From Microcaldota archaeon (lineage in GTDB: Archaea > Micrarchaeota > Micrarchaeia > Micrarchaeales > Micrarchaeaceae): a stretch of 64,000 nt of DNA. The notes under the pieces were generated by a model. That model worked only from the letters and a program-made list of their open reading frames with translations, was not told the DNA's origin and did not search any database. Below, piece by piece: positions 1 through 8,800 of the stretch. Location: the NCBI GenBank assembly GCA_021816895.1, contig JAKAWW010000001.1, positions 557,067-621,066 of the forward strand. Direction: 5' to 3'. The first letter of the stretch is position 1. Each line of letters starts with the position of its first letter. A program made the translations under genes and the position numbers.

Positions 1-552
1 GTTTGTGCATGAGTAGCGCACGCTCCTGTTCGCTATCTCTACAAACGACAGGTTTCCGACTAATGGCACGCCCTTCAAGGAGGCGCTAATCCTTGAAATG
101 TTGTAGTATTTTTCGTATACTATCTGTACGGGCATGCTCAATGTTACGCTCCCTGTAAGCGCCGAAGACATTACAAGGCTAGCCGAGCCGTTATAGGATA
201 CATTGAGCTGCTTCGTCTTGTTCACATAATTGAACATTGTATTGGCAGCGCTAAGGAAGTTCACAGGCTTGTGCGCCGCAAGCATCGCTACTACAGGGTT
301 GCTGCTGGAGCTTGAAGCACCATGTATGATATAATATGCGAGATAAGAGATTAGTGCAAGCACCACTATTGCTGCAATCGCCTTTATCGCCGTGCCTGAT
401 GGGCTCAAGCGGGCTTGCGATACCTGTGGCTGCATAGTTGTAGTTGTATTGCCAGTGCTTGCTTGAGAAGCGCTTGGGATTGGCGGCACGCTTATATTAA
501 AGGAATCTGGATTGCTGCTGTCCTGCTCTCCTGAATTGTAATTAGTTTCCAT
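1..552 (-). CDS. membrane-anchored protein, 3' part outside window
   Basis: The reading frame opens at an ATG (550-552, minus) and runs off the left edge, so only about 184 N-terminal residues are visible. Residues 1-50 are polar and rich in Ser, Thr, Asn and Gln; a hydrophobic helix lies at about residues 55-77, followed by an Asn/Ser-rich presumably extracellular part. There is no cleavable-signal pattern, so it is best read as a type II anchored protein. It is the last visible gene of a minus-strand run with the two genes to its right, 38 bases after the previous stop. No family recognised. Confidence 0.7.
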   Translation of the reverse strand, partial: METNYNSGEQDSSNPDSFNISVPPIPSASQASTGNTTTTMQPQVSQARLSPSGTAIKAIAAIVVLALISYLAYYIIHGASSSSSNPVVAMLAAHKPVNFLSAANTMFNYVNKTKQLNVSYNGSASLVMSSALTGSVTLSMPVQIVYEKYYNISRISASLKGVPLVGNLSFVEIANRSVRYSCTN

Positions 553-590
553 ACATTCATCTTATGCTTTAATCTTTTTATGTTTATGCT

Positions 591-1262
591 TTATCTTCTT
601 GTGCGCCTGCGCTTTCTTGCTGCTGTTTTTCTTGCTGCCCTGCGCCTTGCTTTCCTTGCCGGCGCCTTTTTGATCCTCGCCTTAACGCGCTTCGCAACTG
701 CCCTCTTCCTAGCCGCTGCTGCAGCGATCCTTGCATTTCTTCTTGCAACTAGCAGGTAAGCAATTATTATAACCGCTACAAGTACAACCACTATAATGAG
801 GACATAGTCTATGAGTGGAAGGGGCTTCGGCGGCGCGGATTCTATCGTTACAATCTTTGCCACGCCTGCCCTCAAAGTAGCGCCCATGCCGCTTGTGGCG
901 TTAGATACGGTGGCAGTTTCTACTACTTGCAGGACACCCTGCCACTTCAGGTAAGGCTTGTCGCTTCCAGGCATGAAAACTGTGACGCTTATCCTTTGCT
1001 GCGAATTCGGCGCAAGCGTGCCATTCATAGGCGTGACAATAACAGTAGGAGTCGCGTTGTGGGGTATCGTGTTCAGCGTGGGAAGTATTACCTGATAGCC
1101 GATAGGCGCAGAACCTGAGTTGAGTATAGTGTAGTTGAAAGTTTGGCTGCTTCCCAAGCTCACGTTGAAGAAAGGCTGGCCAGCCTGCTCGCCAAGCTGG
1201 GCGTAAGAGACGAAGCTAAAAGAAAAAAGAAGAAGAGGCAATAAAAGATACACTGCTTTCAT
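591..1262 (-). CDS. exported single-pass membrane protein with Lys/Arg/Ala-rich cytoplasmic tail
   Basis: The 223-residue product has an N-terminal signal peptide (residues 1-21), an exported beta-rich domain with many Asn glycosylation sequons, a Pro-rich linker, one transmembrane helix (about 150-172) and a 50-residue tail almost entirely Lys, Arg and Ala (for example KKAPARKARRRAARK). The tail resembles the low-complexity tail of linker histone H1 and is predicted to be cytoplasmic, where it could bind nucleic acid or ribosomes; that is inference from composition only. It starts 7 bases after the stop of the gene at 1270-2241 and is probably co-transcribed with it. Confidence 0.8.
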   Translation of the reverse strand: MKAVYLLLPLLLFSFSFVSYAQLGEQAGQPFFNVSLGSSQTFNYTILNSGSAPIGYQVILPTLNTIPHNATPTVIVTPMNGTLAPNSQQRISVTVFMPGSDKPYLKWQGVLQVVETATVSNATSGMGATLRAGVAKIVTIESAPPKPLPLIDYVLIIVVVLVAVIIIAYLLVARRNARIAAAAARKRAVAKRVKARIKKAPARKARRRAARKTAARKRRRTRR

Positions 1263-1269
1263 GGCAACA

Positions 1270-2241
1270 CTAGCAGCTGTTCTCTATTGTTATGGTCTGC
1301 GAGTATGAGCCAGCGGGCGTGCCTCCTGGAACACCGAGGCCGAAATATATTGGGCTGTTTGTTGTTGGGCTTGTCTGCGTTGGGGCTGCAATGGTTATGC
1401 CTGTTATGGCCAATGTGTTTGTCAATGCGTTGCCTGTATATGTTGGCAGGCTTGAAGAATACCAAAGGGTATTGCTGACGCCAAACGTAATTTGGGTGTT
1501 TGATGTAAGAGCCCAATGTGTGCCAGCAACAAGCAAGCTCGCCGCAACGTTGCCGTTTGGATCAGAATCTGTCACCAGCATGTTTGTTGGTACATTCGCC
1601 GATGCATACACGCTACCGAAGTTTATAGAGCTTGGAGCTAACGAGATGTAGCATATGCCAAGCACGTTCGCAGTTGCAAGCACCGAATTCGATGTTGAAG
1701 GTGAATTATACGTGGCAGGCGTTGAGAGGTTTTCATTTTCAAAATATATAGTCTGCACGTAGTTGCCAGGGGGGGTGCCGCCAGGTATTGTAATCCCAAA
1801 ATATATGAAATTGCCTGTAGACGGGTTTGCCAAAGATGGCTGAGGTATGAGTATATTTGTATTTGTAAGGGTGTTTGTAAGCTGAGTGCCGGCAACTCCA
1901 GCAGTTGGCGCCCATACTGTGTTACTCACGAGCATATTTGCAGATGAAGGACCAGCCCAGTTTGTGCCTTCTACAAGTGCGTTGGCTGCAATATTGCCAC
2001 CAATATCATTATCAGTTACCACATCAAGCGAATTTGTGTCATATGACTGGCCAGGATATAGTCCGGGAAAATATATCGCGTTGGGGCTTACAGAAAGGTA
2101 GATTACATTTCCCACGTTTACGTTTGCAGTAAGTGAGCTATTGCTTGTATATGCGGAAACAAAATTCATTACAAGAAAAGATAGCACCAATAGCGACGCT
2201 AACCCTAACGCTGTCAATGCGTTTAGAGCATGCTTGTTCAT
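1270..2241 (-). CDS. secreted two-domain surface protein with C-terminal ENSC ending
   Basis: The 323-residue protein has a signal peptide (about 1-31) and two related beta-sandwich-like domains (about 40-175 and 195-323), each ending in a strand of the type PGGTPxGxYxQTI. The second domain begins at Cys197 (CYISLAPSSINFG) and ends with Cys323 as the last residue (TITIENSC). The same end is found on the 1984-residue protein at 5867-11821. The first domain lacks both cysteines, suggesting a disulfide closing only the last domain (inference). A TATA-like TTTTATATAATA (about 2253-2264, minus) precedes an AGGCGAT ribosome site. Likely an envelope component; no named family recognised. Confidence 0.8.
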   Translation of the reverse strand: MNKHALNALTALGLASLLVLSFLVMNFVSAYTSNSSLTANVNVGNVIYLSVSPNAIYFPGLYPGQSYDTNSLDVVTDNDIGGNIAANALVEGTNWAGPSSANMLVSNTVWAPTAGVAGTQLTNTLTNTNILIPQPSLANPSTGNFIYFGITIPGGTPPGNYVQTIYFENENLSTPATYNSPSTSNSVLATANVLGICYISLAPSSINFGSVYASANVPTNMLVTDSDPNGNVAASLLVAGTHWALTSNTQITFGVSNTLWYSSSLPTYTGNALTNTLAITGITIAAPTQTSPTTNSPIYFGLGVPGGTPAGSYSQTITIENSC

Positions 2242-2316
2242 ACAATCGCCTTGGTATTATATAAAAGCAAAAGGTTTTAAATGTATGCCGATTCGCAACA
2301 GCACGGCTTTATGGCT

Positions 2317-2964
2317 TCAGCCGAAGTAGTCGAGCTTCTCCTCTTCACCCTTCTTCTCCATTACAGTACTGACAAGTCCCATCAGCATTATTGAGCCGCG
2401 CTGATCCAAAGGAAGCATCTTGTATTTCTCATAGGCGCTCTTTGCCTCATCATTGCTATAGAGCATGTAGCTTATCTGCATGGATTTGTCGGTTTCCCTG
2501 ACAAAGAACTCAAATATGGCCCTGCCTGAAATTTTCCTTCTTTTGAGGTCTTCTTCCATCGGGGCTAGGGCGCTTTTGAAGCTCTCGCGCCCATATATGG
2601 AGTCATAAAGGGCACCCAAGCTTACTGCAAGGAAACTCTCGATATAGAACTTTCCATCGCTTGTGGAAAGCGCGCGCACCCTGTCAAGGTCGTCGCTGCT
2701 TATGCCATAGAGAAGCTTTAGGCAGTTGTACACAGATTCCTGGGCCTGCCTCACCGGAAAGCCATAGCCGAGAAGGTTATGCATGCGCACAATATCGTTG
2801 CCGCGTATGCCTAATTTTTCAAGCATGGCTATCGGCTTTTCCCCATATGCGACATATAGCATGTGGGCTATGCTAAATGCATCTATATCTTCGCCTGCCA
2901 CGCTCAAAATCTTTGCGTTGAGCATGTCGCTGTTTGCCTTTGCGGCATCCTTCGTTGCTTCCAT
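2317..2964 (-). CDS. hypothetical helical cytoplasmic protein
   Basis: The 215-residue product has no signal peptide or membrane helix and is rich in charged and aliphatic residues, consistent with an all-helical soluble protein. The visible sequence has no recognisable catalytic or metal-binding motif. It has its own intergenic spaces on both sides (75 bases to the surface-protein promoter on the left, about 210 bases on the right) and appears to be a single-gene unit. Base composition matches the core part of the window. No family recognised. Confidence 0.7.
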   Translation of the reverse strand: MEATKDAAKANSDMLNAKILSVAGEDIDAFSIAHMLYVAYGEKPIAMLEKLGIRGNDIVRMHNLLGYGFPVRQAQESVYNCLKLLYGISSDDLDRVRALSTSDGKFYIESFLAVSLGALYDSIYGRESFKSALAPMEEDLKRRKISGRAIFEFFVRETDKSMQISYMLYSNDEAKSAYEKYKMLPLDQRGSIMLMGLVSTVMEKKGEEEKLDYFG

Positions 2965-3174
2965 ATGATAACCATTAATTGTCTGAAATATATATATTTA
3001 TGCAAAAGCCACCTGGCCAAAACGCTGCACCAATTATTGGCGACTGCTGCCGTTTGATATGTTTTCATTGTTGTTTGCACGCAGCATCTGGATTCAATAT
3101 GCCAGTCAAGATCGGAAGTTGAAGCTTTTGTGCTAGCATTTTTAGATATTCTGGCTCAATAATATAATGATGGA

Positions 3175-4638
3175 ATGAGAAATCTGGAAGCGAAGCAGAA
3201 AACTAGAGCTGTGCTGGTTTCTGTATTTGCGCTTGAAATATTGATGTTAATATTTCTGCTCTATATAAGGGAATACCTACTGTTAATACCGATGGGCATT
3301 GTATTCTTTCTGATTCAGTACTATTACGTGCCACATCTTATTAGTTGGGTCATAGGTATAGAATATATAAAGGACAGCAGCAATAGGCTCTACAAGACTG
3401 TAGAAGAAATGCTACTGAATTACGGTTTTATCCGTTTTAGGCTCGGGATTGCAAACTTAGGTTCACAAACCTCCTTCTCTTTCAAGAAAAGTCCGCACGA
3501 CATAACGCTGGTGCTTAGCCACAAGGCGCGCGGCAAGGATAACGAGTATCTTGCAGGAATCCTAAAAAAAGAGACAGAAGCGCAATCTGCGATGGAATAC
3601 CTGATGACTTATGGATGGATGATCCTGATCCTTTCAATAATCCTAGTGGCCCTTTTCGAGCTGGGGCTTTTTGGCTACGGGAGCACAGTTTGCCTTCCTT
3701 CAGTCGGCTTTTTGTGCAACAACATGGCTCTCATAGGCGGCAGGCTGCTTACAATGAACATAGGCACCTATTCCAGCATGCACATATACGGCATAGCGTG
3801 CACGATAGGTAGCGCTGCGCCAACGAATTTTACAGGAGTAAATATTAATGCTATTCAAGGGAAGATATCATTTGTAGGGACAACCTGCCCTAGCGGCAGC
3901 GGTTCCGTTTCGGGCACTTTGTGGATAGAATACAGCATACCAAACTACCCAGACCTTATAGCAAAACTGGGCACTTTTGTAGCCTCTTCACCGCAGCCAA
4001 AGCTCGCTGCTGCCTTTGATGGCAAGAATAGTTCGATAATAGTGCCGTATTCGCAGCTCTTTACTGTTGGAGATCCTGATTTCACATTCGTAGCATGGGT
4101 TAACCCAAAAGGCTATCCTAGCGTAAAACCGGGCAGGGGCTTCCCGCTAGCAGACATAATCTTCGAGAGGGAGCCGTCATACGCATGGGGCATAAATGGG
4201 ACAGGCTACCTGAGCTGGACAATAAACTACCCCGGCAAGGCCATGTATACCAATGCATATGCGCCGCTTGACAATTTCACCCAGGTTGTGCTTGCGTTCA
4301 ACGGATCTGATGTATCGGTATACAAAAACGGCAAGCTGGTAAGCGTCATGCCTGGGCCTATAGTGAACAATTCAAATCTCAATACGCTGATAATAGGGGC
4401 TCGAAACGCTTCAGGCACACCGTATACTTTCTTCAACGGCACCATAGCAAACATCCAAATGTACAATACTACACTTTCGGCACAACAGATAAGATACCTT
4501 TACAGCGAGGGGCTTTATGGAGGGCCCATTGCGAATGCAGGGATTGTGGCGTGGTGGCCGCTTGATGGCAATGCAAACGACTACAGCGGCAATGGCAACA
4601 ACGGCACTTCAAACTCTGTAGCATGGATCAAGCCATAA
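3175..4638 (+). CDS. membrane protein with internal class III (pilin-type) signal and C-terminal LamG-like domain
   Basis: The 487-residue frame has three parts. Residues 1-136 hold two or three hydrophobic helices and a charged stretch. Residues 131-160 contain a textbook archaeal class III signal, KKETEAQSAMEYLMTYGWMI followed by a hydrophobic helix; prepilin peptidase (PibD/EppA type) would be expected to cut just before Gln137. Residues about 280-487 look like a concanavalin/LamG-3 domain (WWPLDGNANDYSGNGNNGT). No ATG, GTG or TTG lies close before the signal motif, so the motif is genuinely internal to a longer frame. It probably belongs to a pilus-like or S-layer-associated adhesin. The long N-terminal extension is unusual. 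Confidence 0.75.
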   Translation: MRNLEAKQKTRAVLVSVFALEILMLIFLLYIREYLLLIPMGIVFFLIQYYYVPHLISWVIGIEYIKDSSNRLYKTVEEMLLNYGFIRFRLGIANLGSQTSFSFKKSPHDITLVLSHKARGKDNEYLAGILKKETEAQSAMEYLMTYGWMILILSIILVALFELGLFGYGSTVCLPSVGFLCNNMALIGGRLLTMNIGTYSSMHIYGIACTIGSAAPTNFTGVNINAIQGKISFVGTTCPSGSGSVSGTLWIEYSIPNYPDLIAKLGTFVASSPQPKLAAAFDGKNSSIIVPYSQLFTVGDPDFTFVAWVNPKGYPSVKPGRGFPLADIIFEREPSYAWGINGTGYLSWTINYPGKAMYTNAYAPLDNFTQVVLAFNGSDVSVYKNGKLVSVMPGPIVNNSNLNTLIIGARNASGTPYTFFNGTIANIQMYNTTLSAQQIRYLYSEGLYGGPIANAGIVAWWPLDGNANDYSGNGNNGTSNSVAWIKP

Positions 4639-4671
4639 TAGATTGCCTCACAAGTAGCCAGGCACGCTGAT

Positions 4672-4698
4672 TCAGCAGCTGTTCTCTATTGCTATTAT
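4672..4698 (-). pseudogene. relic of the IENSC C-terminus of the surface-protein family
   Basis: A minus-strand stretch encodes IIAIENSC followed by TGA. It matches the last codons of the genes at 1270-2241 and 5867-11821 (the same GTTCTCTATTG run on the plus strand). The upstream frame no longer resembles the conserved PGGTPAGSYSQT segment, so this is most likely the end of a deleted or recombined third gene copy. Its short length leaves room for chance. Confidence 0.35.
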
Positions 4699-4854
4699 AT
4701 GCAACATGTCCATTTGGCCTTGCAAAAATTATATATTCTGTGTATGTTTCAATCCATTGTTGCAAATGCTCAACTGGTGCTGGCCATGAGCAAATACAAA
4801 GCTTTAAATTACTTTGATAACAATATAACAGCAATAAAAAAGATAGGTGAATGA

Positions 4855-5763
4855 ATGCGTATAAGGAGTGCGTATCTTGTAGTACCTGCATTTCTCACGG
4901 CGCTGTTATTTTTATCTGCCACATTTGGCATAGGTGCTGTAGGAGTACAAAGTTCCAGGTTCATAAGCGCTGGGCGTGGCGTCGAGGGCAACCTACAATC
5001 TACAAACTGGGGAGGCTATGTAATAGCATCCAACCAGACAGCATTGAATGATTACAATGCAACATATGCAAAGCCTACAGTAACGCAGGTCAATGCAAGC
5101 TGGATAGTGCAAACAGCAGGCTCAAGCCATTCTACTACCTATTCTGCGCAGTGGGTTGGCATAGGGGGTTTCTTCTCAGGAGACAGCAGCCTTATCCAGA
5201 CTGGCACCTCTTCTGACTATTCGCATGGCGCATCATACAACGCATGGTATGAGCTGCTGCCTGCTTCCGAGACAGCAATAAGCATGACAGTAAAGCCCGG
5301 AGATAAGATGTACGCAAGCATAAGCCTTGTGCCAGGCACCACGAATGAGTGGAACATAACAATAAAGGATATAAGCGAGAACGAGGCATTCAGCAAGATA
5401 GTAACATACAATTCATCGAAGCTCTCTGGAGAATACATCGAAGAGAGGCCTGAGCTTTGCACCGCAACACATTGCAGCCTTAGCACGCTCACAGACTTCG
5501 GCACTGCATACTATGGCGAAGGCTACACAGGCATAACAGCCCCAGCAACCAACTATGCTATGGTGGGCTCCGTACAATCCGACATAGGCAACCTGCCATA
5601 TACAAATGTAACAATGGTGTCTAACACAGGAGCCGCATTGGCAGTGCCTTCAGCGCTCCAATACAACGGCACAAGCTTCACCATGACGTATGAAGGAGGC
5701 TCTTCGCCTACTCATGGCCATGCAGTAGTAGGCAACAAGAGCCAGGTGACCATCGTACACTGA
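4855..5763 (+). CDS. secreted glutamic endopeptidase, family G1 (eqolisin-like)
   Basis: The 302-residue protein has a signal peptide (about 1-31) and a G1 peptidase domain. Family hallmarks seen are NWGGYV (51-56), WVGIGG followed by LIQTG with the candidate catalytic Gln115, and GEYIEERPE (192-200) carrying the candidate catalytic Glu. G1 peptidases form a beta-sandwich with a Gln/Glu dyad and work at acid pH, which suits an acidophile protein-scavenging enzyme. A TTTAAATTA promoter-like box lies near 4803 and an AGGTGAATG ribosome site directly before the ATG. A T-rich terminator follows. Confidence 0.88.
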   Translation: MRIRSAYLVVPAFLTALLFLSATFGIGAVGVQSSRFISAGRGVEGNLQSTNWGGYVIASNQTALNDYNATYAKPTVTQVNASWIVQTAGSSHSTTYSAQWVGIGGFFSGDSSLIQTGTSSDYSHGASYNAWYELLPASETAISMTVKPGDKMYASISLVPGTTNEWNITIKDISENEAFSKIVTYNSSKLSGEYIEERPELCTATHCSLSTLTDFGTAYYGEGYTGITAPATNYAMVGSVQSDIGNLPYTNVTMVSNTGAALAVPSALQYNGTSFTMTYEGGSSPTHGHAVVGNKSQVTIVH

Positions 5764-5776
5764 TGCGATACTTGGC

Positions 5777-5803
5777 TCTTTTTCTTTTTTCTCTTTTCTC
5801 TTT
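5777..5803 (+). terminator. T-rich archaeal terminator after the G1 peptidase gene
   Basis: A run of oligo-T tracts interrupted by single C residues starts 14 bases after the stop codon, the usual form of an intrinsic archaeal terminator. Confidence 0.6.
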
Positions 5804-5866
5804 AAGAAATAGACAACGCTTATCATTATGCGCTTTTGCGAATGCAGCCAAATAGATAAAAAATGC

Positions 5867-8800
5867 TCAGCAGCTGTTCTCTATCGTTATGGTCTGCGAA
5901 TATGAGCCAGCGGGTGTGCCACCTGGCACGCCAAGGCCGAAATAAATACTGTTGCTTGTACTTCCTGGTATCAGTATGCCGGTAAGTGCGGGGGTATTAG
6001 TTAGCTTATTCGCACTTGCAAATTGGACATTGCTGCTCGCTGCCCACGTGGTATTGCTCACGCCGAACTGCAGCAGGCTGTTGGTTGACAATATCCAGTT
6101 GCCACCATAGACCAGCATGTTCGCCGTTGCTGAGCCGCCATTTGTGTCTGCAACCGCATCATTAGTAGGTATGTTGCTGTTTGCAAGCAAGCTGTTGAAG
6201 TTTATCGTTGCTGGGCTTAACGAGATCGTGCAAACTGCAGGAGAGAATGTTATGGTTGTGGTGTTGCCTGCAACAAGGTAGCCGCTTGATGGCGATGGCA
6301 CATATGTGTTGCCGCTCACAACCTGGTCAGCAACTGTGTACAGATAGTTTCCAGGCGCTGTGAAGAACTTGATGGTGTTTGTAGTAGAGGAATTGAGTAT
6401 GCTGTCATATATCACATTCCACGTGAATGGGCTCGGCAAGCCAGTTTCTATGAAGTTGCTTGTAAGGGTTGCTATGGATCTGAAGCTTATGGTGGTGGAA
6501 TTACCAGTTACAAGGTAGCCGCTTGACGGAGTTGGTGCATAGGTAACCCCTGAAACTATCTGATTGGCAACTGTGAAAAGGTAATTGCCCGTTATATCGG
6601 AAAAAACTATGCTATTAGGAACTATTGCATTTTGCGTAGCGCTGTTGTATGTGACATTCCATAGCTCACCGCTGTTCGGAAGCCCGTTTTCGCTGAAGGT
6701 GGAGACACCGTATACCTGGCTAAAGCTAGAGCTTGGCATCACGCCATTCGGCGGCGTAGACCTTATTCGTATATAGTAAAACGGGCCTAGGGAGTCAATT
6801 GAGTCAAAATCTATCAGATTTATATACGCGGAAGGGCTTGAGAATACGTAACTTGTCAGCGCTGCGTTTTGAAGGTTGTTATATGATGGCGCTATGCTGC
6901 CTAAACTTAGATAAGCTGTGCTTGAAGTCGAATGCATTGTTGTTGTGAAATTTTTATATATGCCAGTGAATACGCTTGAAGGGCTTGCTACTCCATTCAA
7001 TTCTGTTTGCAGGACTGTTCCTGCATAATGATAGCTTTTGTCTACGAATATTGCATTTGTAACTGTAGTCTGCTGCCCCGAATAGCCATACGACAGATAT
7101 ATCCCGTATGCGCCGCCGCTTGGCTCTGCAAAGTTGAATGACTGCATAAAGAACTCCAATGTGTTGCTTGTGCTGTATATGGCATTTGTAGTTGCAACAT
7201 AGTTCTCCCCGTTAACATCGCCAGTATCATTGACAAGTAAGCCGTTGTCCACAATATAATATGGTGTTGCACTGCTTGTATTAGTAGTGCCGCCGGTCCA
7301 GCCGCTTGGCAGAGTGTTTCCGGCAAAGTTCCAATAATCCAAGAACACGCTTGCACCATCATCGTATTCTGCATAAGGCTGAGCAGCATCGCATGTGAGG
7401 GTGTTTGATGGGTTGGGGCATGTCAGTTGCGGCGCCTCGCCTATACCGCTTGTGCCTGAACCCGAAAGGAGGTTTGCCGTGTTTGAGACAAAGCCCAGGT
7501 AGATTGTTATGCTGTTGAATGCTGGTATGCCGTTGGCAATGTTGACCCATGTTGTAATGGTGTTGCTCGCGTTTCTCTCTATCCAGGCAGGCACTATCAT
7601 AGCGTTGGCATAGAAGTACTCGAAGTTGGCAAAGTTGCTGTTGTATGTCATGTATGTAGTATAGTTAAGCGCGTTTATCGGTATAGATTGCTGGAACGGG
7701 GCAGGGGTTGCTGCGCTCTGGTTATTGAAGAGAACTATCGGCACATAGTAAAGAACGTTTGAAGGTAATGCAGTTGGTTTCGCAGCTATGACAGTTATTT
7801 TTGCAGTAGGGCTCGATACTGCAGTATTTTGTATGGTCGTGCCTGTATCGGTAGCTGTGACCTCAAATTCGCATGAAGAGGTAATGAACGTAGGGGTATA
7901 AATGAAAGAAAGCACGTTTCCGGGGTTTGAGAACCCAGGGCATGAGGTGCCCTGAACTACTGACCATGAATACGAATACGAGCCTGTGCCTCCAGTCGCC
8001 GCACTTGCTGATATTGTTATGCCTTGATTTATATAAATTGTATTGGGCGATGTTGGCGCGGTTATTGTAGGTGCTCCTAAAGTTGGGTAGACTGTATATG
8101 TGAGCGTATTCGATGTGGTGTTTGTGCCTGAATCGTATATGTATACGTTTGCGGTAAACGTGCCTGTGCTCCATGCGCTGCTCTGCGCAAATGAGAATGA
8201 ATCAGATGTAGCGCTTACGCTTGCATAGAGCGCATTTGCAACTAGTGTATTGATGCTGTTATAAACGAGGAAGTTATATGTATATGGTGAAACGCCGCCG
8301 CCGTTTATGCTTGCAGTCAGCACCTGCGTTTGGCCTTCGTCTACCTTTGAATAACCGGTAAAGCCCGTACTCGCCAATGAAATTGAAGGCTTTTTTGTGA
8401 TGGCGCCCAATGTACGAGATGGCATCACGTCATTAGGTGGCGTAGACCTTACCCGTATGTAGTTTATAGGACCTATGCTCATGTTTGAGTCGAACGTGTA
8501 TATGTCGATATACGCGCTGTTTGAATTGTACACATTAGTAGTTGACACGAAGTTTTCAGAATTGTTGTAATATAGCGGGTTTGTGCCAATAGAAAGGTAT
8601 GCTGTTGTTGGAGTAGAGTGCATCGATAGTATAAAATTTGCAGGTGCAGAAGTAAATGCTGGAGAAGAATAGGTAGATATATTATTCAATTCAGTCCTCA
8701 AATCGGTGCCGGCGATGCCATAGTTGTTTAAGATGTAGATAGCATTGCTGGGATTGTAAATAAATCCGCCAGTAACGCCGCTTGTAGCTTGCTCGTACAT

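Noticed and set aside
927-1118. Plus-strand frame opposite the Lys-rich membrane protein
   Set aside because: It is antisense to a clear signal-peptide/membrane gene, has no ribosome site and biased, meaningless composition.
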